From: G963677445 sp963677445
GTDB taxonomy: Bacteria > Bacteroidota > Ignavibacteria > Ignavibacteriales > Melioribacteraceae
Direction of reading: 5' to 3'
NCBI GenBank assembly: GCA_963677445.2
Contig: CAXXGF010000034.1
Coordinates: forward strand, 3,923-67,922
DNA length: 64,000 nt
How positions within the stretch are numbered: the first letter of the stretch is position 1; each line of letters starts with the position of its first letter. Below the pieces are notes generated by a model, which saw only the letters and a list, made by a program, of their open reading frames with translations, was not told where the DNA came from and did no database searches. Made by a program: the position numbers and the translations under genes. Positions 47,214 to 56,812 of this stretch are shown here, piece after piece.

Positions 47214-47846
47214 TTAAAACGCGTAGCCTATTGAGAATTCCCCAAGAAAAGCGTCTATAAAATCATATTCATTGGTAAAAGTATCAATAGCCGATTCAAT
47301 TGAGGCATTTGATTTACTCGTTTTCCTGTCATCAAACGAATAACCATAACCAAGAGTGAAGTTGATATCAAAACCACTATTCCATACCCATCTTTTACCG
47401 GCATTTAACCCGATGGTAAATTCAGAAATGGTAAAATCAAACTTCTCCGCGCCTGAGATTCCGTCACCTGAATATTCTCTGTAGCGGGCGAAAGCGCCAA
47501 GATAATATGATTCTAATTTTTCATTCAGGTGATATCTGTAGTTCAATACAGCTGCCTTGCCATCCGCGTTAATATTCGCGTCTGAATATGTATCGGGAAT
47601 AGCTTCATAATCCAGCCGGAAAACAATACCGTGCGTTTTGTTTATCATATATTCATAATTTACTGAATATATGCCAAAAGCAATAGCAAGCGGACACATA
47701 TTTATTGCCTGGGTAAATGTTTTTTCGGGCGCATTGTCCTGAGCCCCCACCTTTTCCTGCGCGACAAGAGAGCCGGTGATAAAAAGAAACGAAAATATTA
47801 TGGCAAAATGTATTACTTTTTTCCTGAATGCTGATGCGGTTTTCAT
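47214..47846 (-). CDS. Outer-membrane beta-barrel protein (DUF3575-like)
   Basis: 210 residues with a signal peptide (HFAIIFSFLFITGSLVAQ). Landmarks NMCPLAIAFGIYSVNYEYMI, GKAAVLNYRYHL and NAGKRWVW, plus a C-terminal strand ending FSIGYAF, fit DUF3575-type small barrels of Bacteroidota. GGAAAGG precedes the ATG. Monocistronic. Function unknown. Confidence 0.75.
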   Translation of the reverse strand: MKTASAFRKKVIHFAIIFSFLFITGSLVAQEKVGAQDNAPEKTFTQAINMCPLAIAFGIYSVNYEYMINKTHGIVFRLDYEAIPDTYSDANINADGKAAVLNYRYHLNEKLESYYLGAFARYREYSGDGISGAEKFDFTISEFTIGLNAGKRWVWNSGFDINFTLGYGYSFDDRKTSKSNASIESAIDTFTNEYDFIDAFLGEFSIGYAF

Positions 47847-48633
47847 GATTTTTTCCTTTCCAGGGTATTAACATGACTGTTAGTTAAATCAGGTTGTAAC
47901 CTTAAAATTATTTTGTATTAGAAAATTTTCTCCCAAATATGGGTAGGACAAAAGTCTGCCGAGTATAAGACTTGAAGTCCATTTTTGCCTAACAAGTAAA
48001 ACAGACAAATAAGTTCACGATAACAAATAATTTGTTTGCAATCCTGGTCACAGCGAATATAAAGGTTTGGCAATATATCCCATTTTTTCAATCTTGTAGC
48101 AATAATTGAATTAGCTGATCATATTATGAGGGAGGGGGAAATCTGGTTTCAAGTTTTTTTGATTAAATAAAATTACTTTTTACAGGGCCCATCACATCAC
48201 ATATATTGAGTTGCCACTATTTTACCTAATTTTCATATTGTTTTATGTAAAAATAAATCATAAACGCAATTCTTTTTGAAAGAATTTTCAATACCAGTTT
48301 CATGCGTATTTACGCATGAAAAGTCTATGTTCTTTTTTTCAATAATTTATGTTTCTGATATCAGGATACCTGTATCTTAATTGACCAGGCCGGAATCAGA
48401 AGCAGCAAAAAACACCTGGTCGATCAAAAAAAAATTATTGAGCTTTGGAAGTATTGCGCAATTGAAAAAAATTTTTACTGTTTTGCACAGAATTTCATTT
48501 CTTACGGGCTATATTACATAATGGAACGACTAAGCAATCGGGGGGATATAAAAATTTCAACAATTCCTCGAATTAATTGCCAGATTTTCAACTAACGAAT
48601 TGTGTGAAAAAACAAAAGGTTATTATATTTTAT
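47847..48633. other. AT-rich intergenic region with palindrome and repeats
   Basis: A perfect palindrome TTTCATGCGTA / TACGCATGAAA with 2-base gap lies at 48298-48321 and could be an operator. A GGCCGGAAT short repeat is at about 48380-48400 and a diverged TTTTGCACAGAATTTCATTT copy at 48481-48510. No gene seen. Confidence 0.55.
48298..48321. promoter_or_regulatory. Perfect palindrome, possible operator
   Basis: Arms of 11 bp (TTTCATGCGTA and its complement) with a 2-bp centre. More symmetric than chance would predict locally, but its target gene is unclear: it lies far from both neighbours. Confidence 0.35.
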
Positions 48634-49011
48634 TTATTCATTTTTTTCTCTCCAAATTCTTAAAAAATCACCTGGGGTAACAGGTTGAAACAAAAATCCT
48701 TTTAATTTCGAATTCCTAAAATCTTTAATATTGGAACTCACCAAATAATCGCTTTCACTCACAAAAGCACATTCCATAAATATATTGTCTTTTTCATCAA
48801 TCATATTTGGACGCAATAAATAATACACTTTATGTTTTGTTGCCAATAAAGATATTAAATCCAAAACATTTTCAATCTCTTCAACAGAAAGATTTAATTC
48901 CTTGAGATTGACAGGTCTTGTAAGAACATCAAAGTACTCAAAATAGACTGAGACTGTGATAGCAAATTTGAATACAATAGTCAAGTTTGATAATCTTTGA
49001 AAGTTTTTCAC
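48634..49011 (-). pseudogene. PIN-domain toxin (COG1569-like), N-terminus cut off next to the IS1634 element
   Basis: The frame keeps KFAITVSVYFEYFDVLTRP (compare the 'ISvxlvxEYxdVLxR' block of COG1569 toxins), NLSVEEIENVLDLI, YYLLRPNMIDEKDNIFMECA, SDYLVSSNIKDF and a C-terminal PGDFLRIW. The first catalytic Asp block, about 45 residues, is missing, and the left end of the IS lies only about 20 bases upstream of the visible start. The missing part was not found beyond the other end of the IS, so insertion was followed or accompanied by deletion. Confidence 0.75.
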
Positions 49012-49027
49012 CTAACTTTTCCCAAGA

Positions 49028-50500
49028 ATTTGTACACTACCTGTAAGTATAATAAAACTTGCAACTTACGGGAATAAGTTTTATATAATAGTGTATATTT
49101 TATACACTATAGGTGAAATATGAGCTTTACAAGAAGAATTAAGAAAAAAAGTGGAGTCTACCTCGCGGAAGTTAAAAACTACCGGGAAGACGGCAAAGTT
49201 AAGCAAAAAGTAATCAGATATATCGGCAAAGAAGTCGATGGACAACCTGTCAAAAAGATATCATCTCAAGATGTTGAGGTAGTTTCTGTGAAAAGACATC
49301 TTGATTATAAGATCCTTCATGAGATTGCGGAAAAACTCTCGCTTACCGGTATATTGGGTAAACATGCCAATAGAATACTATTGCTTGTTTACACTCAACT
49401 AATTACCAGAAACTCCCTTTATAAACTCCCCGAACATATAGAGCAAACAACCCTTAAAGAATTGCTGAATCTTGATAAAATCGTAGATAAACAGCTCTAC
49501 GAGACTCTCGATTTCCTTGAAGACCTGGATTTTGGAGAAATAGAAGATCAACTATTCAAGCAACTTCTCTCGGAAAAAGATGATGACCAGGCATTGGTTC
49601 TCGATGTTACAGACACTTACTTCAACGGATCACAGGCAGAATGGAAATCCAGAAAGGGAAAAGACGGGAAATATGACAAATTGGTACAGATCGCGCTTGC
49701 AGTCACAAAAAAGGAAGGCTTTCCAATATTGCATAAACTATATGAAGGTAATATAGGAAATACAAAGATATTCGCTGATTTATTATCCGATATCAGGCTG
49801 AAAGATGTAAAGACAATAATACTTGACAGAGGGATGATATCAAAAGTGCTCCTGGAAGACCTGCTTGTCCTGAAACAGGCAGTAATAACAGGACTGAGGA
49901 TGAATCAAACGATAAAACACAAGTACCTTGACCAAATAGAGAGGGAAGAAATCTATCAACCAGCATACAGAATTGAATTAAAAAATACAGTAGTCTTCGC
50001 AAAGGAGTTTGAATATCTGTCCGGGAAACTCATAGCGATATATAATCCAGAGTTAGAGTCCGCAAAAAGAGAGCGAGCAATGAGAAAAGCTGACAAATAT
50101 GATTCTGAACAAGCCAAATATATGGGATATTCACTAATATTTCATACGACAGAATTTGAGGTGGCAGATGTTATCAGAACATATTTTGAAAAGGATATAG
50201 TTGAGAAAGCCTATAAAGAGCTAAAAGGAACAATAAATTTGCATCCGGTAAGAAAATATTTAATCCATCGAGTCAGAGCGCATGTGAAAATATGTTATTT
50301 AGCTTATGCAATTCTGTCGTATATACAGTATAAGGTTGGGAAGAAAGGACTCTCAGCGGTATATGCTTTAGAGAAACTTCAGTCGGCATATAAGGTGGAA
50401 CTAAAATCGGAAAAAGATAAATTTGAATGGTCAAAAATTGTAACTCTTTCCAATGAACAGGAGCAGATTCTCAAACTATTGGAGTGTAGTGTATAAAACT
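49028..50500 (+). mobile_element. IS1634-family insertion sequence
   Basis: Ends TTTGTACACTAC (49029-49040) and, reversed, TTTATACACTAC (about 50487-50498) form short inverted repeats. Inside is one transposase gene. Before it lies a promoter-like TTGCAA (about 49062) and TATAAT (about 49084), and an inner copy of the end sequence (TATTTTATACACTATAGG). A flanking target duplication could not be identified. Coordinates of ends are approximate. Confidence 0.8.
49120..50496 (+). CDS. IS1634-family transposase
   Basis: 458 residues. N-terminal block YLAEVKNYREDGKVKQKVIR YIGKEVDG is diagnostic of IS1634. DDE residues: VLDVTDTYFNG (Asp), TIILDRGMISK (Asp), and IVEKAYKELKGTINLHPVRK (Glu). A C-terminal H-x-hydrophobic block (HVKICYLAYAILSYIQYKVG) follows. 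The stop lies inside the right end of the element. Intact, so the copy may be active. Confidence 0.93.
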   Translation: MSFTRRIKKKSGVYLAEVKNYREDGKVKQKVIRYIGKEVDGQPVKKISSQDVEVVSVKRHLDYKILHEIAEKLSLTGILGKHANRILLLVYTQLITRNSLYKLPEHIEQTTLKELLNLDKIVDKQLYETLDFLEDLDFGEIEDQLFKQLLSEKDDDQALVLDVTDTYFNGSQAEWKSRKGKDGKYDKLVQIALAVTKKEGFPILHKLYEGNIGNTKIFADLLSDIRLKDVKTIILDRGMISKVLLEDLLVLKQAVITGLRMNQTIKHKYLDQIEREEIYQPAYRIELKNTVVFAKEFEYLSGKLIAIYNPELESAKRERAMRKADKYDSEQAKYMGYSLIFHTTEFEVADVIRTYFEKDIVEKAYKELKGTINLHPVRKYLIHRVRAHVKICYLAYAILSYIQYKVGKKGLSAVYALEKLQSAYKVELKSEKDKFEWSKIVTLSNEQEQILKLLECSV

Positions 50501-50556
50501 CGGGGAGAACTTAAGTTTTCAGAAGTGAATTGAACAAAAGAATTAATTCAAACAAA

Positions 50557-50580
50557 AAAGCCCCGGAAAACCGGGGCTTT
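50557..50580 (-). terminator. Bidirectional-type terminator hairpin
   Basis: Stem AAAGCCCCGG / CCGGGGCTTT with loop AAAA. Read on the minus strand it is followed by a T-run (six T in all), so it most likely ends the large T9SS gene that stops at 50609. Confidence 0.9.
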
Positions 50581-50608
50581 AAAGTTTGTTAAAAATGTTT
50601 ATACTTAA

Positions 50609-53600
50609 TTATTTGAGAAGTATCATCTTATTGGTCTGAACGAAGTCTCCCGCTTCAATACGGAAGAAATAAATTCCGGACGCGGCGGGTATTCCGTTTG
50701 ATGTAACTCCATTCCACCTGGCGGTATGAATGCCCGCATTAAATTCTCCACTCAGCAGGGTAGCGACTTCCCTTCCAAGCACATCATATATTTTTAATGT
50801 GACAATCTGTTTAACCGGAAGAGCAAACTTGATCGTTGTCTCAGGATTGAAAGGATTCGGATAGTTATTATAGAGCGCGAATTCTTCAGGAATAATCTCA
50901 TCGTCTGAAACATTTGTCGGATCAAAGACTATTGTCGGACCGGTTTGTTCATCCCCGCCGTCAATAGTATAAGTGGTTGTTATGGTTTCACCCCAGGGAA
51001 TTTCCCCCTCAAAGCTCATCACCATATTGCCAAGCTCGAGATTTGCCTCAAGATAAAATGGCGAGGCAAATGTAAATTTCGCTACTCCGGGTGATATTTC
51101 CTGCGCCGAAACAAAGTTGCCGTTCGCCAAAAGCTGCGATGAAAACGAAGCGTAATTGATCTTGTCCGGATCATAATTCATGGTTACCGTTACATTTCTG
51201 AATTCATCCCCGGTAAGACTTTTAGCGAGGAAGGGCATAACATGAATAGGAATAATGATCTCACCCAATCTGAAACCCAGGTTTCCGCCGGTGATTGTAC
51301 CCCCCGGCTGGGTCGGGCTAATAATTACAGGCCATGTACCGTTGAAAATATAGGATAATATATCAGAAACATCATCGTTATCAACTTCGTCATCTTCATT
51401 TACATCGGCGTTGGCCAGACCATCTCCTGTTAAGGTATATGTCCCGCCATAAGTCAGGTGATGAATCACTGCGTAAAGGTCTGATATGTCTATTTCACCA
51501 TCAAGGTTTGCGTCCCCTTTGCCTCCGTTTGCAGTGCCGGAGGTTGTAAAGGTAATAATACCAAGATCGGAATGATCAAGCGCTAAATCAAAATCTGCCA
51601 GAAAACCGGTGGCATAAACAGCGCTTAATCCTGTGCCGGTAAGGCTCTCTTTCACTTTAAAGGAGAGGGTAAACAGTGTTCCTTCAGTAGTAACCGGATC
51701 ATTGCCGCTCGCTTTAAATTTGAAGTATCCATCATCAGCTTCGAGAAGGTGGATATTCCATCCTGATAGCAGCTCTGCCGGATTACCTTCAATAAATTCA
51801 AGCTCATTGGAATTGTAAGTTATCGAAACAATAAACTGGTGATAGTTTATATCCCCGTCAGGCACAATCTTAAAATTCAGCGCGGTAACTCCGCCTATCG
51901 GAACGGTTTTATCATCGATCAGTATCGCCGCTTCACCTGTGGAAGGAACCAGCCCGCTCATTGTTCTGGCCAATCCTGTCTGGGTGGCCACCCACAGTTC
52001 ATCGCCGTCAAATGAAAATCCTTCAACGATTGTGGTCTGGCCTGTCTGTGAAACTGAAGCGTACTGTGAAAAATTCTCACCGTCATAAACATAAAGACCC
52101 TTGCTGTAATTGCCGATAAAGAGCTGGCCATCCTGGAAAAGCAGATTATCCACAGGATAAGTGCTAACATAAGGAGTAAGGTTTTTCCATGAATCATTTG
52201 TTTTATCATATTCCGCCAGTCCGGCATTGTAAAACCCGACCCAGACCTTATCGCCATCAGCTTCAACAGAATTAATAATATTATCGTTAATATTTGAATT
52301 TGTTGTGTTATAGATGGTCCATGATGCGCCCATATCTGCTGAGACACAAAGTCCGTAAACGGTGCCAACCCAAATATCGCCGTCACCATCCACAGCAACC
52401 GATGACAGCGTATTGCTTGGAAGATTGCTGTTTGAGGCGCTGTAATTGGTAAATTCTTTTGTCGCTAAATTAAAGAGAGAAAATCCCTGGTCATGAGCAA
52501 TAAGAAGATAATAATTATTACCAGACTGGTATGAGGTTAAATCTTTAATGGTTGTTCCGGTGAAATTTGAGTTGCCTGTGTTATAAACAACTATTTCATC
52601 TGTCGCCTGAATATGATAAGCGAGTCCGCCCCCTTCCGTTCCAACCGCGGCGTCATTAAGATACCCGTCAAAAGTAATAACTTCAGCGCATGTGGTCGCG
52701 TCAACAGGAATATTTGAATTCTGACTGTTATAATTCTTCCATTCATCTTCCGACGGTATATAAACATCAACACCATTATTAAAGGTGGCGCAGACAACAA
52801 AACCTTCTCCGGTCGCCACATCAGTCACATAATTGGTTGATATCTGTGAGTTGGTAACATTATATGTATAGAACTGGAGAACATTGCCCGGCAGCGGATC
52901 ATCTGTCCATGATACAGAAGCGGTAGTTTCAAGGCATGTAACCACCGGACGGTTGGTAACAAGTGTCTGCTTGTTTGTACGTTTGTACCTTGATCCGCCC
53001 GGAATAACGGCATCATAGGTTATCGCGGTTACTGAAGCTGATTCATCCCCGCCGGGAGAGAGTGTAAATACAAAAGCGCCGCTCGCGTCGGTCGTTCCGA
53101 AATCCTCCGAGAGTGTTCCGCTCGTGGTTTCTATTTCTACAAATACTCCTTCCAGGGGACTGCCATCCGAATCTCGCGCGATCACCCTGAATTCGGCGTC
53201 AACGCCGGTCTGTAAAAGCTGGCTCGCCGGAGCGATCTCAAAATGGACCAGTTTTTCCGGATTTTTATTTAACGCGTCGGCAATAATTTCGATAGCGCGG
53301 TTTTTAATCGAATTATTATTGCTGATATTTTCAGCGATAAATCCGTCGGAATAATGCCACAAAGCAGCCTGGATAGCCGCGGCTTCCCATTGTTTTTTAG
53401 AAAGCTGTCCGTTTGTCCCGGTAAAGGGAACATTCGGGTAATAATTATTTACGATATATTTAATGGGACCTGAAATAATTTTGTCAAAATTATAGGGCGC
53501 GTGAAACTGAAGGTTATGAGAGATGTCCACGCAATAAAATTCTGTCGAATGGCCATTAACATATCCGAGGAATGTGCCTGCCCAAACCGAGCTGTGTCCC

Positions 53601-54499
53601 AGAAAAGAAGGTGTTACTCTGAAATTGGTTCCGGTGAGAGTTTGTTTAATCGTAACTTCGCAGTCACTCGAAACCTGTGAAACTGAATATACAACCTCTC
53701 CTTCAAAAGGGCTCCAGTTGCATTGACCCGGTCCAGTCATATTATAAACAACCACGGTTCCTTCGATCAGACCGCTTGTGAATGTCAGTTCGGCAAAAGG
53801 AGCGAGTATGCTTCCCATTACATCAATGGTCACCAATGAAAGGTCATACGTTTCATAGAAGTTATATACAACTTTGGTTTTGTTTGTGCCAATAATATTC
53901 AGTCCTCCTGTCCAGCTGACAGTTTCACCACTGATATTGACCAGGACAGTAGATCCTGTCGGACAATTAATTTCAAAATCATTGGCGGATGAAAGGTCGG
54001 AGCCATCAACCGAAAATATGTTCAGCTGCGTGTCAGCCCCCGCAAGGGTAATTTTTCCCGATTGAAAAGTTGTTGTTCCGTTAGCGGGAATAAGTTTCCA
54101 CTGCCGGCTTATCTCTGCCATCTCAAGTGAAATTTCAGTAAAATTGAGGGGTGTTCCCTGGCTTATGGAACCGTTTGGAATGTTGAGTCCGTTTGTGATA
54201 GCCTCCGTTCCGTAAATCACATTTCCATTATAAACATTACCATTATTATAATTTAGTGTGTCCCCTACAATGAAAATATCGAGCGGACCACTCATTGGAA
54301 AACCGATATCATAAGATGTGAAATATCCGTTTCCTCCAACCGCCACAGGACCTTCGGTGTCGGAACTGCTTAAGTTTGCTTCCCCTAAAATTAAAAGGTT
54401 ATAATCTGACGCGCTGCCAAGATCGGCAGGAATATCCTGGGCATAAAGCCCTGTTATACTTACCAGTAAAATCAGTAAAATTGTAATTAGTCGCTTCAT
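50609..54499 (-). CDS. Giant T9SS surface protein: choice-of-anchor A, thioester, propeller, cohesin, dockerin domains
   Basis: 1296 residues, signal peptide at 1-20. Domains in order: choice-of-anchor A (about 25-268); predicted thioester domain (about 275-415) with Cys323 in EFYCVDISHNL and Gln377 in IQAALWHYSDG, the paired residues that form a Cys-Gln thioester in adhesins; Ig-like Big_1-type domain (about 420-515); two-component-regulator propeller repeats (about 530-880, e.g. DGDIWVGTVYGL); cohesin-like domain (about 885-1030); dockerin-like repeats (GDANLDGEIDISDLYAVI, NADVNEDDEVDNDDVSDIL); a second cohesin-like stretch; T9SS sorting tail (NNYPNPFNPETTIKFALP). Probably a cell-surface adhesin or scaffold. 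Single gene with own terminator. Confidence 0.88.
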   Translation of the reverse strand: MKRLITILLILLVSITGLYAQDIPADLGSASDYNLLILGEANLSSSDTEGPVAVGGNGYFTSYDIGFPMSGPLDIFIVGDTLNYNNGNVYNGNVIYGTEAITNGLNIPNGSISQGTPLNFTEISLEMAEISRQWKLIPANGTTTFQSGKITLAGADTQLNIFSVDGSDLSSANDFEINCPTGSTVLVNISGETVSWTGGLNIIGTNKTKVVYNFYETYDLSLVTIDVMGSILAPFAELTFTSGLIEGTVVVYNMTGPGQCNWSPFEGEVVYSVSQVSSDCEVTIKQTLTGTNFRVTPSFLGHSSVWAGTFLGYVNGHSTEFYCVDISHNLQFHAPYNFDKIISGPIKYIVNNYYPNVPFTGTNGQLSKKQWEAAAIQAALWHYSDGFIAENISNNNSIKNRAIEIIADALNKNPEKLVHFEIAPASQLLQTGVDAEFRVIARDSDGSPLEGVFVEIETTSGTLSEDFGTTDASGAFVFTLSPGGDESASVTAITYDAVIPGGSRYKRTNKQTLVTNRPVVTCLETTASVSWTDDPLPGNVLQFYTYNVTNSQISTNYVTDVATGEGFVVCATFNNGVDVYIPSEDEWKNYNSQNSNIPVDATTCAEVITFDGYLNDAAVGTEGGGLAYHIQATDEIVVYNTGNSNFTGTTIKDLTSYQSGNNYYLLIAHDQGFSLFNLATKEFTNYSASNSNLPSNTLSSVAVDGDGDIWVGTVYGLCVSADMGASWTIYNTTNSNINDNIINSVEADGDKVWVGFYNAGLAEYDKTNDSWKNLTPYVSTYPVDNLLFQDGQLFIGNYSKGLYVYDGENFSQYASVSQTGQTTIVEGFSFDGDELWVATQTGLARTMSGLVPSTGEAAILIDDKTVPIGGVTALNFKIVPDGDINYHQFIVSITYNSNELEFIEGNPAELLSGWNIHLLEADDGYFKFKASGNDPVTTEGTLFTLSFKVKESLTGTGLSAVYATGFLADFDLALDHSDLGIITFTTSGTANGGKGDANLDGEIDISDLYAVIHHLTYGGTYTLTGDGLANADVNEDDEVDNDDVSDILSYIFNGTWPVIISPTQPGGTITGGNLGFRLGEIIIPIHVMPFLAKSLTGDEFRNVTVTMNYDPDKINYASFSSQLLANGNFVSAQEISPGVAKFTFASPFYLEANLELGNMVMSFEGEIPWGETITTTYTIDGGDEQTGPTIVFDPTNVSDDEIIPEEFALYNNYPNPFNPETTIKFALPVKQIVTLKIYDVLGREVATLLSGEFNAGIHTARWNGVTSNGIPAASGIYFFRIEAGDFVQTNKMILLK

Positions 54500-54758
54500 T
54501 CTCCTGAGTACCTCCGAATTTGTTAATATTACAGAACAATAACTTATTATCGGAATTAGTTAAAAATATTTAATCTGTTTTCATTTTTTTACTATTATTT
54601 TTTGGGGATGTGAACATTGTCCCGTTAAATAATAACATCAGGGAACCGCAATCGCAAATATTTTCGATAAACCTCCAATATCTTTCGTCAAAACCGGCTA
54701 AGTTGCAGATTAAAATAATTTTTTTATTATTGATACAAAATCAATATAGGTAAAGTAA

Positions 54759-55478
54759 ATGATAATTGATGTGATCGTATTCGCAGCGCATCCGGATGAC
54801 GCTGAACTTTCTATGGGTGGAACAATTAAAAGTCTTGCCGATAAAGGATATAATATAGCGATTATAGATTTAACACAGGGAGAACTTGGAACAAGGGGCA
54901 GTGTTGAAAAACGATACAGCGAAGCAAAAAAGGCCTCAGAAATTCTGGGTATCGCTCTGCGTGAAAATATGAGAATGCCCGATGGGAAACTGGAAGCCAA
55001 TGAACTTTTTGTGCGCCAGATCGTAACAAAAATAAGAGAGCACAGACCGAAAATAATTTTCGGGCCTTATTTTAATGACCGCCACCCCGATCATATCGGC
55101 GCCGGTATGATAGTTAAAAAGGCGATGTTTTTTTCCGGCCTGCCTAAAGTAATAACTGAGCTGGATAACAAACCCCAGGAAGCGTTCAGACCGGAAAAAC
55201 TATTTTATTATATGCAGACTTACGAAGTTACCCCATCATTTATCAGTGATATCAGCGCTACATACGAGGTTAAAATGAAAGCTGTGGCCGCTTATGACTC
55301 CCAGTTTTTTAATCCTGAAAGTGAAGAGCCGGAAACATTTATCAGCAAACTTAATTTCACAAAATACCTTGAAGCCCGCGCAAAATATTACGGATTTAAA
55401 ATAGGCAAAGATTACGGCGAACCCTTTTTTACCGAAGAAGCCGTGGAGCTGGATTTAAGCTATTTTTTGAAAGGCTGA
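54759..55478 (+). CDS. bshB1: N-acetyl-alpha-D-glucosaminyl L-malate deacetylase (BshB1 type)
   Basis: 239 residues, LmbE/PIG-L fold. Zinc ligands H11 and D14 in AAHPDDAELSMGG and H112 in RHPDHIGAG; catalytic Asp13. TQGELGTRGS and MPDGKLE are the BshB1-specific blocks. Deacetylates GlcNAc-malate in bacillithiol synthesis. The other bsh genes are not in the window. Stands alone; intact. Confidence 0.92.
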   Translation: MIIDVIVFAAHPDDAELSMGGTIKSLADKGYNIAIIDLTQGELGTRGSVEKRYSEAKKASEILGIALRENMRMPDGKLEANELFVRQIVTKIREHRPKIIFGPYFNDRHPDHIGAGMIVKKAMFFSGLPKVITELDNKPQEAFRPEKLFYYMQTYEVTPSFISDISATYEVKMKAVAAYDSQFFNPESEEPETFISKLNFTKYLEARAKYYGFKIGKDYGEPFFTEEAVELDLSYFLKG

Positions 55479-55500
55479 CCAATAATAGAAAAGCAGATAT

Positions 55501-55610
55501 TTAGGCTCTTATCATCACACTAACGCTAACATGTTGAGGATAATCCGGAGAGCAAAATTTGTCAAAAAGCCCGCTAATAACATGTTGCCGATAGTCAGGC
55601 TGCGATTCTA
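55501..55610 (+). repeat. A repeat, copy 1
   Basis: 110 bp beginning TTAGGCTCTTATCATCACAC, carrying two AACATGTTG boxes, GAGAGCAAAATTTGTCAAAA and GCCGATAGTCAGGC. Direct copy 2 at 55795-55904; inverted copy 3, split by a MITE, at 57901-58338. Confidence 0.9.
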
Positions 55611-55794
55611 AATCAATAAGCCGATGGAGTCAGAAAAAGAAAAGTTATCGATAAGCTCAAGGATAGTCCTCCCCCGTCTTCAAAGAAAAACACTTTGAAT
55701 CCACCCCCTCCGGCGGGGGATATTCCGATTGTTCGGATATACTTACAAATGTTCCCCTTTAGGGTGTTTTCGTCAGGCTCTGCCTGGGGAAAAT

Positions 55795-55904
55795 TTAGGC
55801 TCTTATTACCACACTAACGCTAACATGTTGAGGATAATCCGGAGAGCAAAATTTGTCAAAAAGCACATTAATACCATTTTGCCGATAGTCAGGCCGAGAT
55901 TTTA
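55795..55904 (+). repeat. A repeat, copy 2
   Basis: Same layout as copy 1 with about ten differences (for example TTATTACCACAC at the left and GCACATTAATACCATTTTG near the centre). Ends in a GGCCAGGCCGG short repeat. Confidence 0.9.
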
Positions 55905-56419
55905 AATAAACCGGCCAGGCCGGAATCAAAAAAGGGATCACATAAACGACTCCGAATGAAGTCGAATATAAATAGCCCCGGATGCAATCCGGTGGTCCGA
56001 TATGGCCGATATCTGTCTCGACGCTGAAGGCGTCGAATATTAACAATCCGGAGAAAATATTATTTGTCAAAGAAAAATCTAATCTGCTATAGATTTCTAT
56101 ATTTGACCCCTTCAGGGTCGTGACGGCATGTTTTTCTTTTTACCCCGGACAGCTCACTTCTTTCGCCGTCCGGGGCTATTGATATTGAATCCCATTTGGG
56201 ATTCTTTTCAAAAAATCAGAACAGGGATCAATTTTCTCCTTGATCTTACAGGAGAAAGGCAAATATTATATCATGATAACTGGTACTAAAACTGTACTTT
56301 AAAACTTGCTATGATAAAGCTTATTGATGAAGGAGTACTAATTCTTTTTAACTCCACTGATATTTGTTGTGAAAAGAAAAATGTTTTTTTATTATCTTTG
56401 TAAAAAAAGAGACCAATAA

Positions 56420-56812
56420 TTGACTATAGAAGAACATATTAAATACTGGCTTGATAGCGCCGAACACGATAAAGATACCATGAATACTCTTTTTGAAGCA
56501 GGTAAATATGATTGGGCCTTATTTATCGGGCACTTGGTATTGGAAAAGGTATTGAAAGCGTTGTATATCAAAAACAACAGGAATCAGGTACCTCCCAAAA
56601 TTCATAATCTTGTGAAACTTGCAGAAATTTCACACCTTGAGCCAGATAGTGAACGAGCGCTGATTCTTGACAGGATTAATGATTTTAATATAGAAGTGCG
56701 ATATCCTCAATACAGAAATGAATTTTATAAAACATGCACAAAAGAATATGCCGAAGATAATATTAAACAGATTAAAGAGCTAAATATATGGATACGATCC
56801 CAATTGACATAA
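56420..56812 (+). CDS. HEPN-domain protein of a HEPN/MNT pair
   Basis: 130 residues from a TTG start. IEEHIKYWLDSAEHDKDTMN, YDWALFIGHLVLEKVLKALY and IHNLVKLAEISHLE are the helical blocks of HEPN (PF05168-type). In HEPN/MNT systems this partner is an RNase toxin or its target subunit. The 3' end overlaps the nucleotidyltransferase gene by 25 bases, typical of a translationally coupled toxin-antitoxin operon. An R-x4-6-H catalytic motif is not evident, so it may be inactive as an RNase. Confidence 0.88.
   Translation: MTIEEHIKYWLDSAEHDKDTMNTLFEAGKYDWALFIGHLVLEKVLKALYIKNNRNQVPPKIHNLVKLAEISHLEPDSERALILDRINDFNIEVRYPQYRNEFYKTCTKEYAEDNIKQIKELNIWIRSQLT

Larger units (their letters stand above)
55479..56419. 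other. Repeat-filled intergenic region
   Basis: No gene seen. Two direct copies of the A repeat (55501-55610, 55795-55904), a left-arm copy of the 8.8-kb inverted repeat (about 55651-55718), a GGCCAGGCCGG short repeat (about 55905-55930) and a string of small palindromes (CCCCGGATGCAATCCGG, GACCCCTTCAGGGTC, CCCCGGACAG ... CCGTCCGGGG) to about 56215. Confidence 0.75.
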
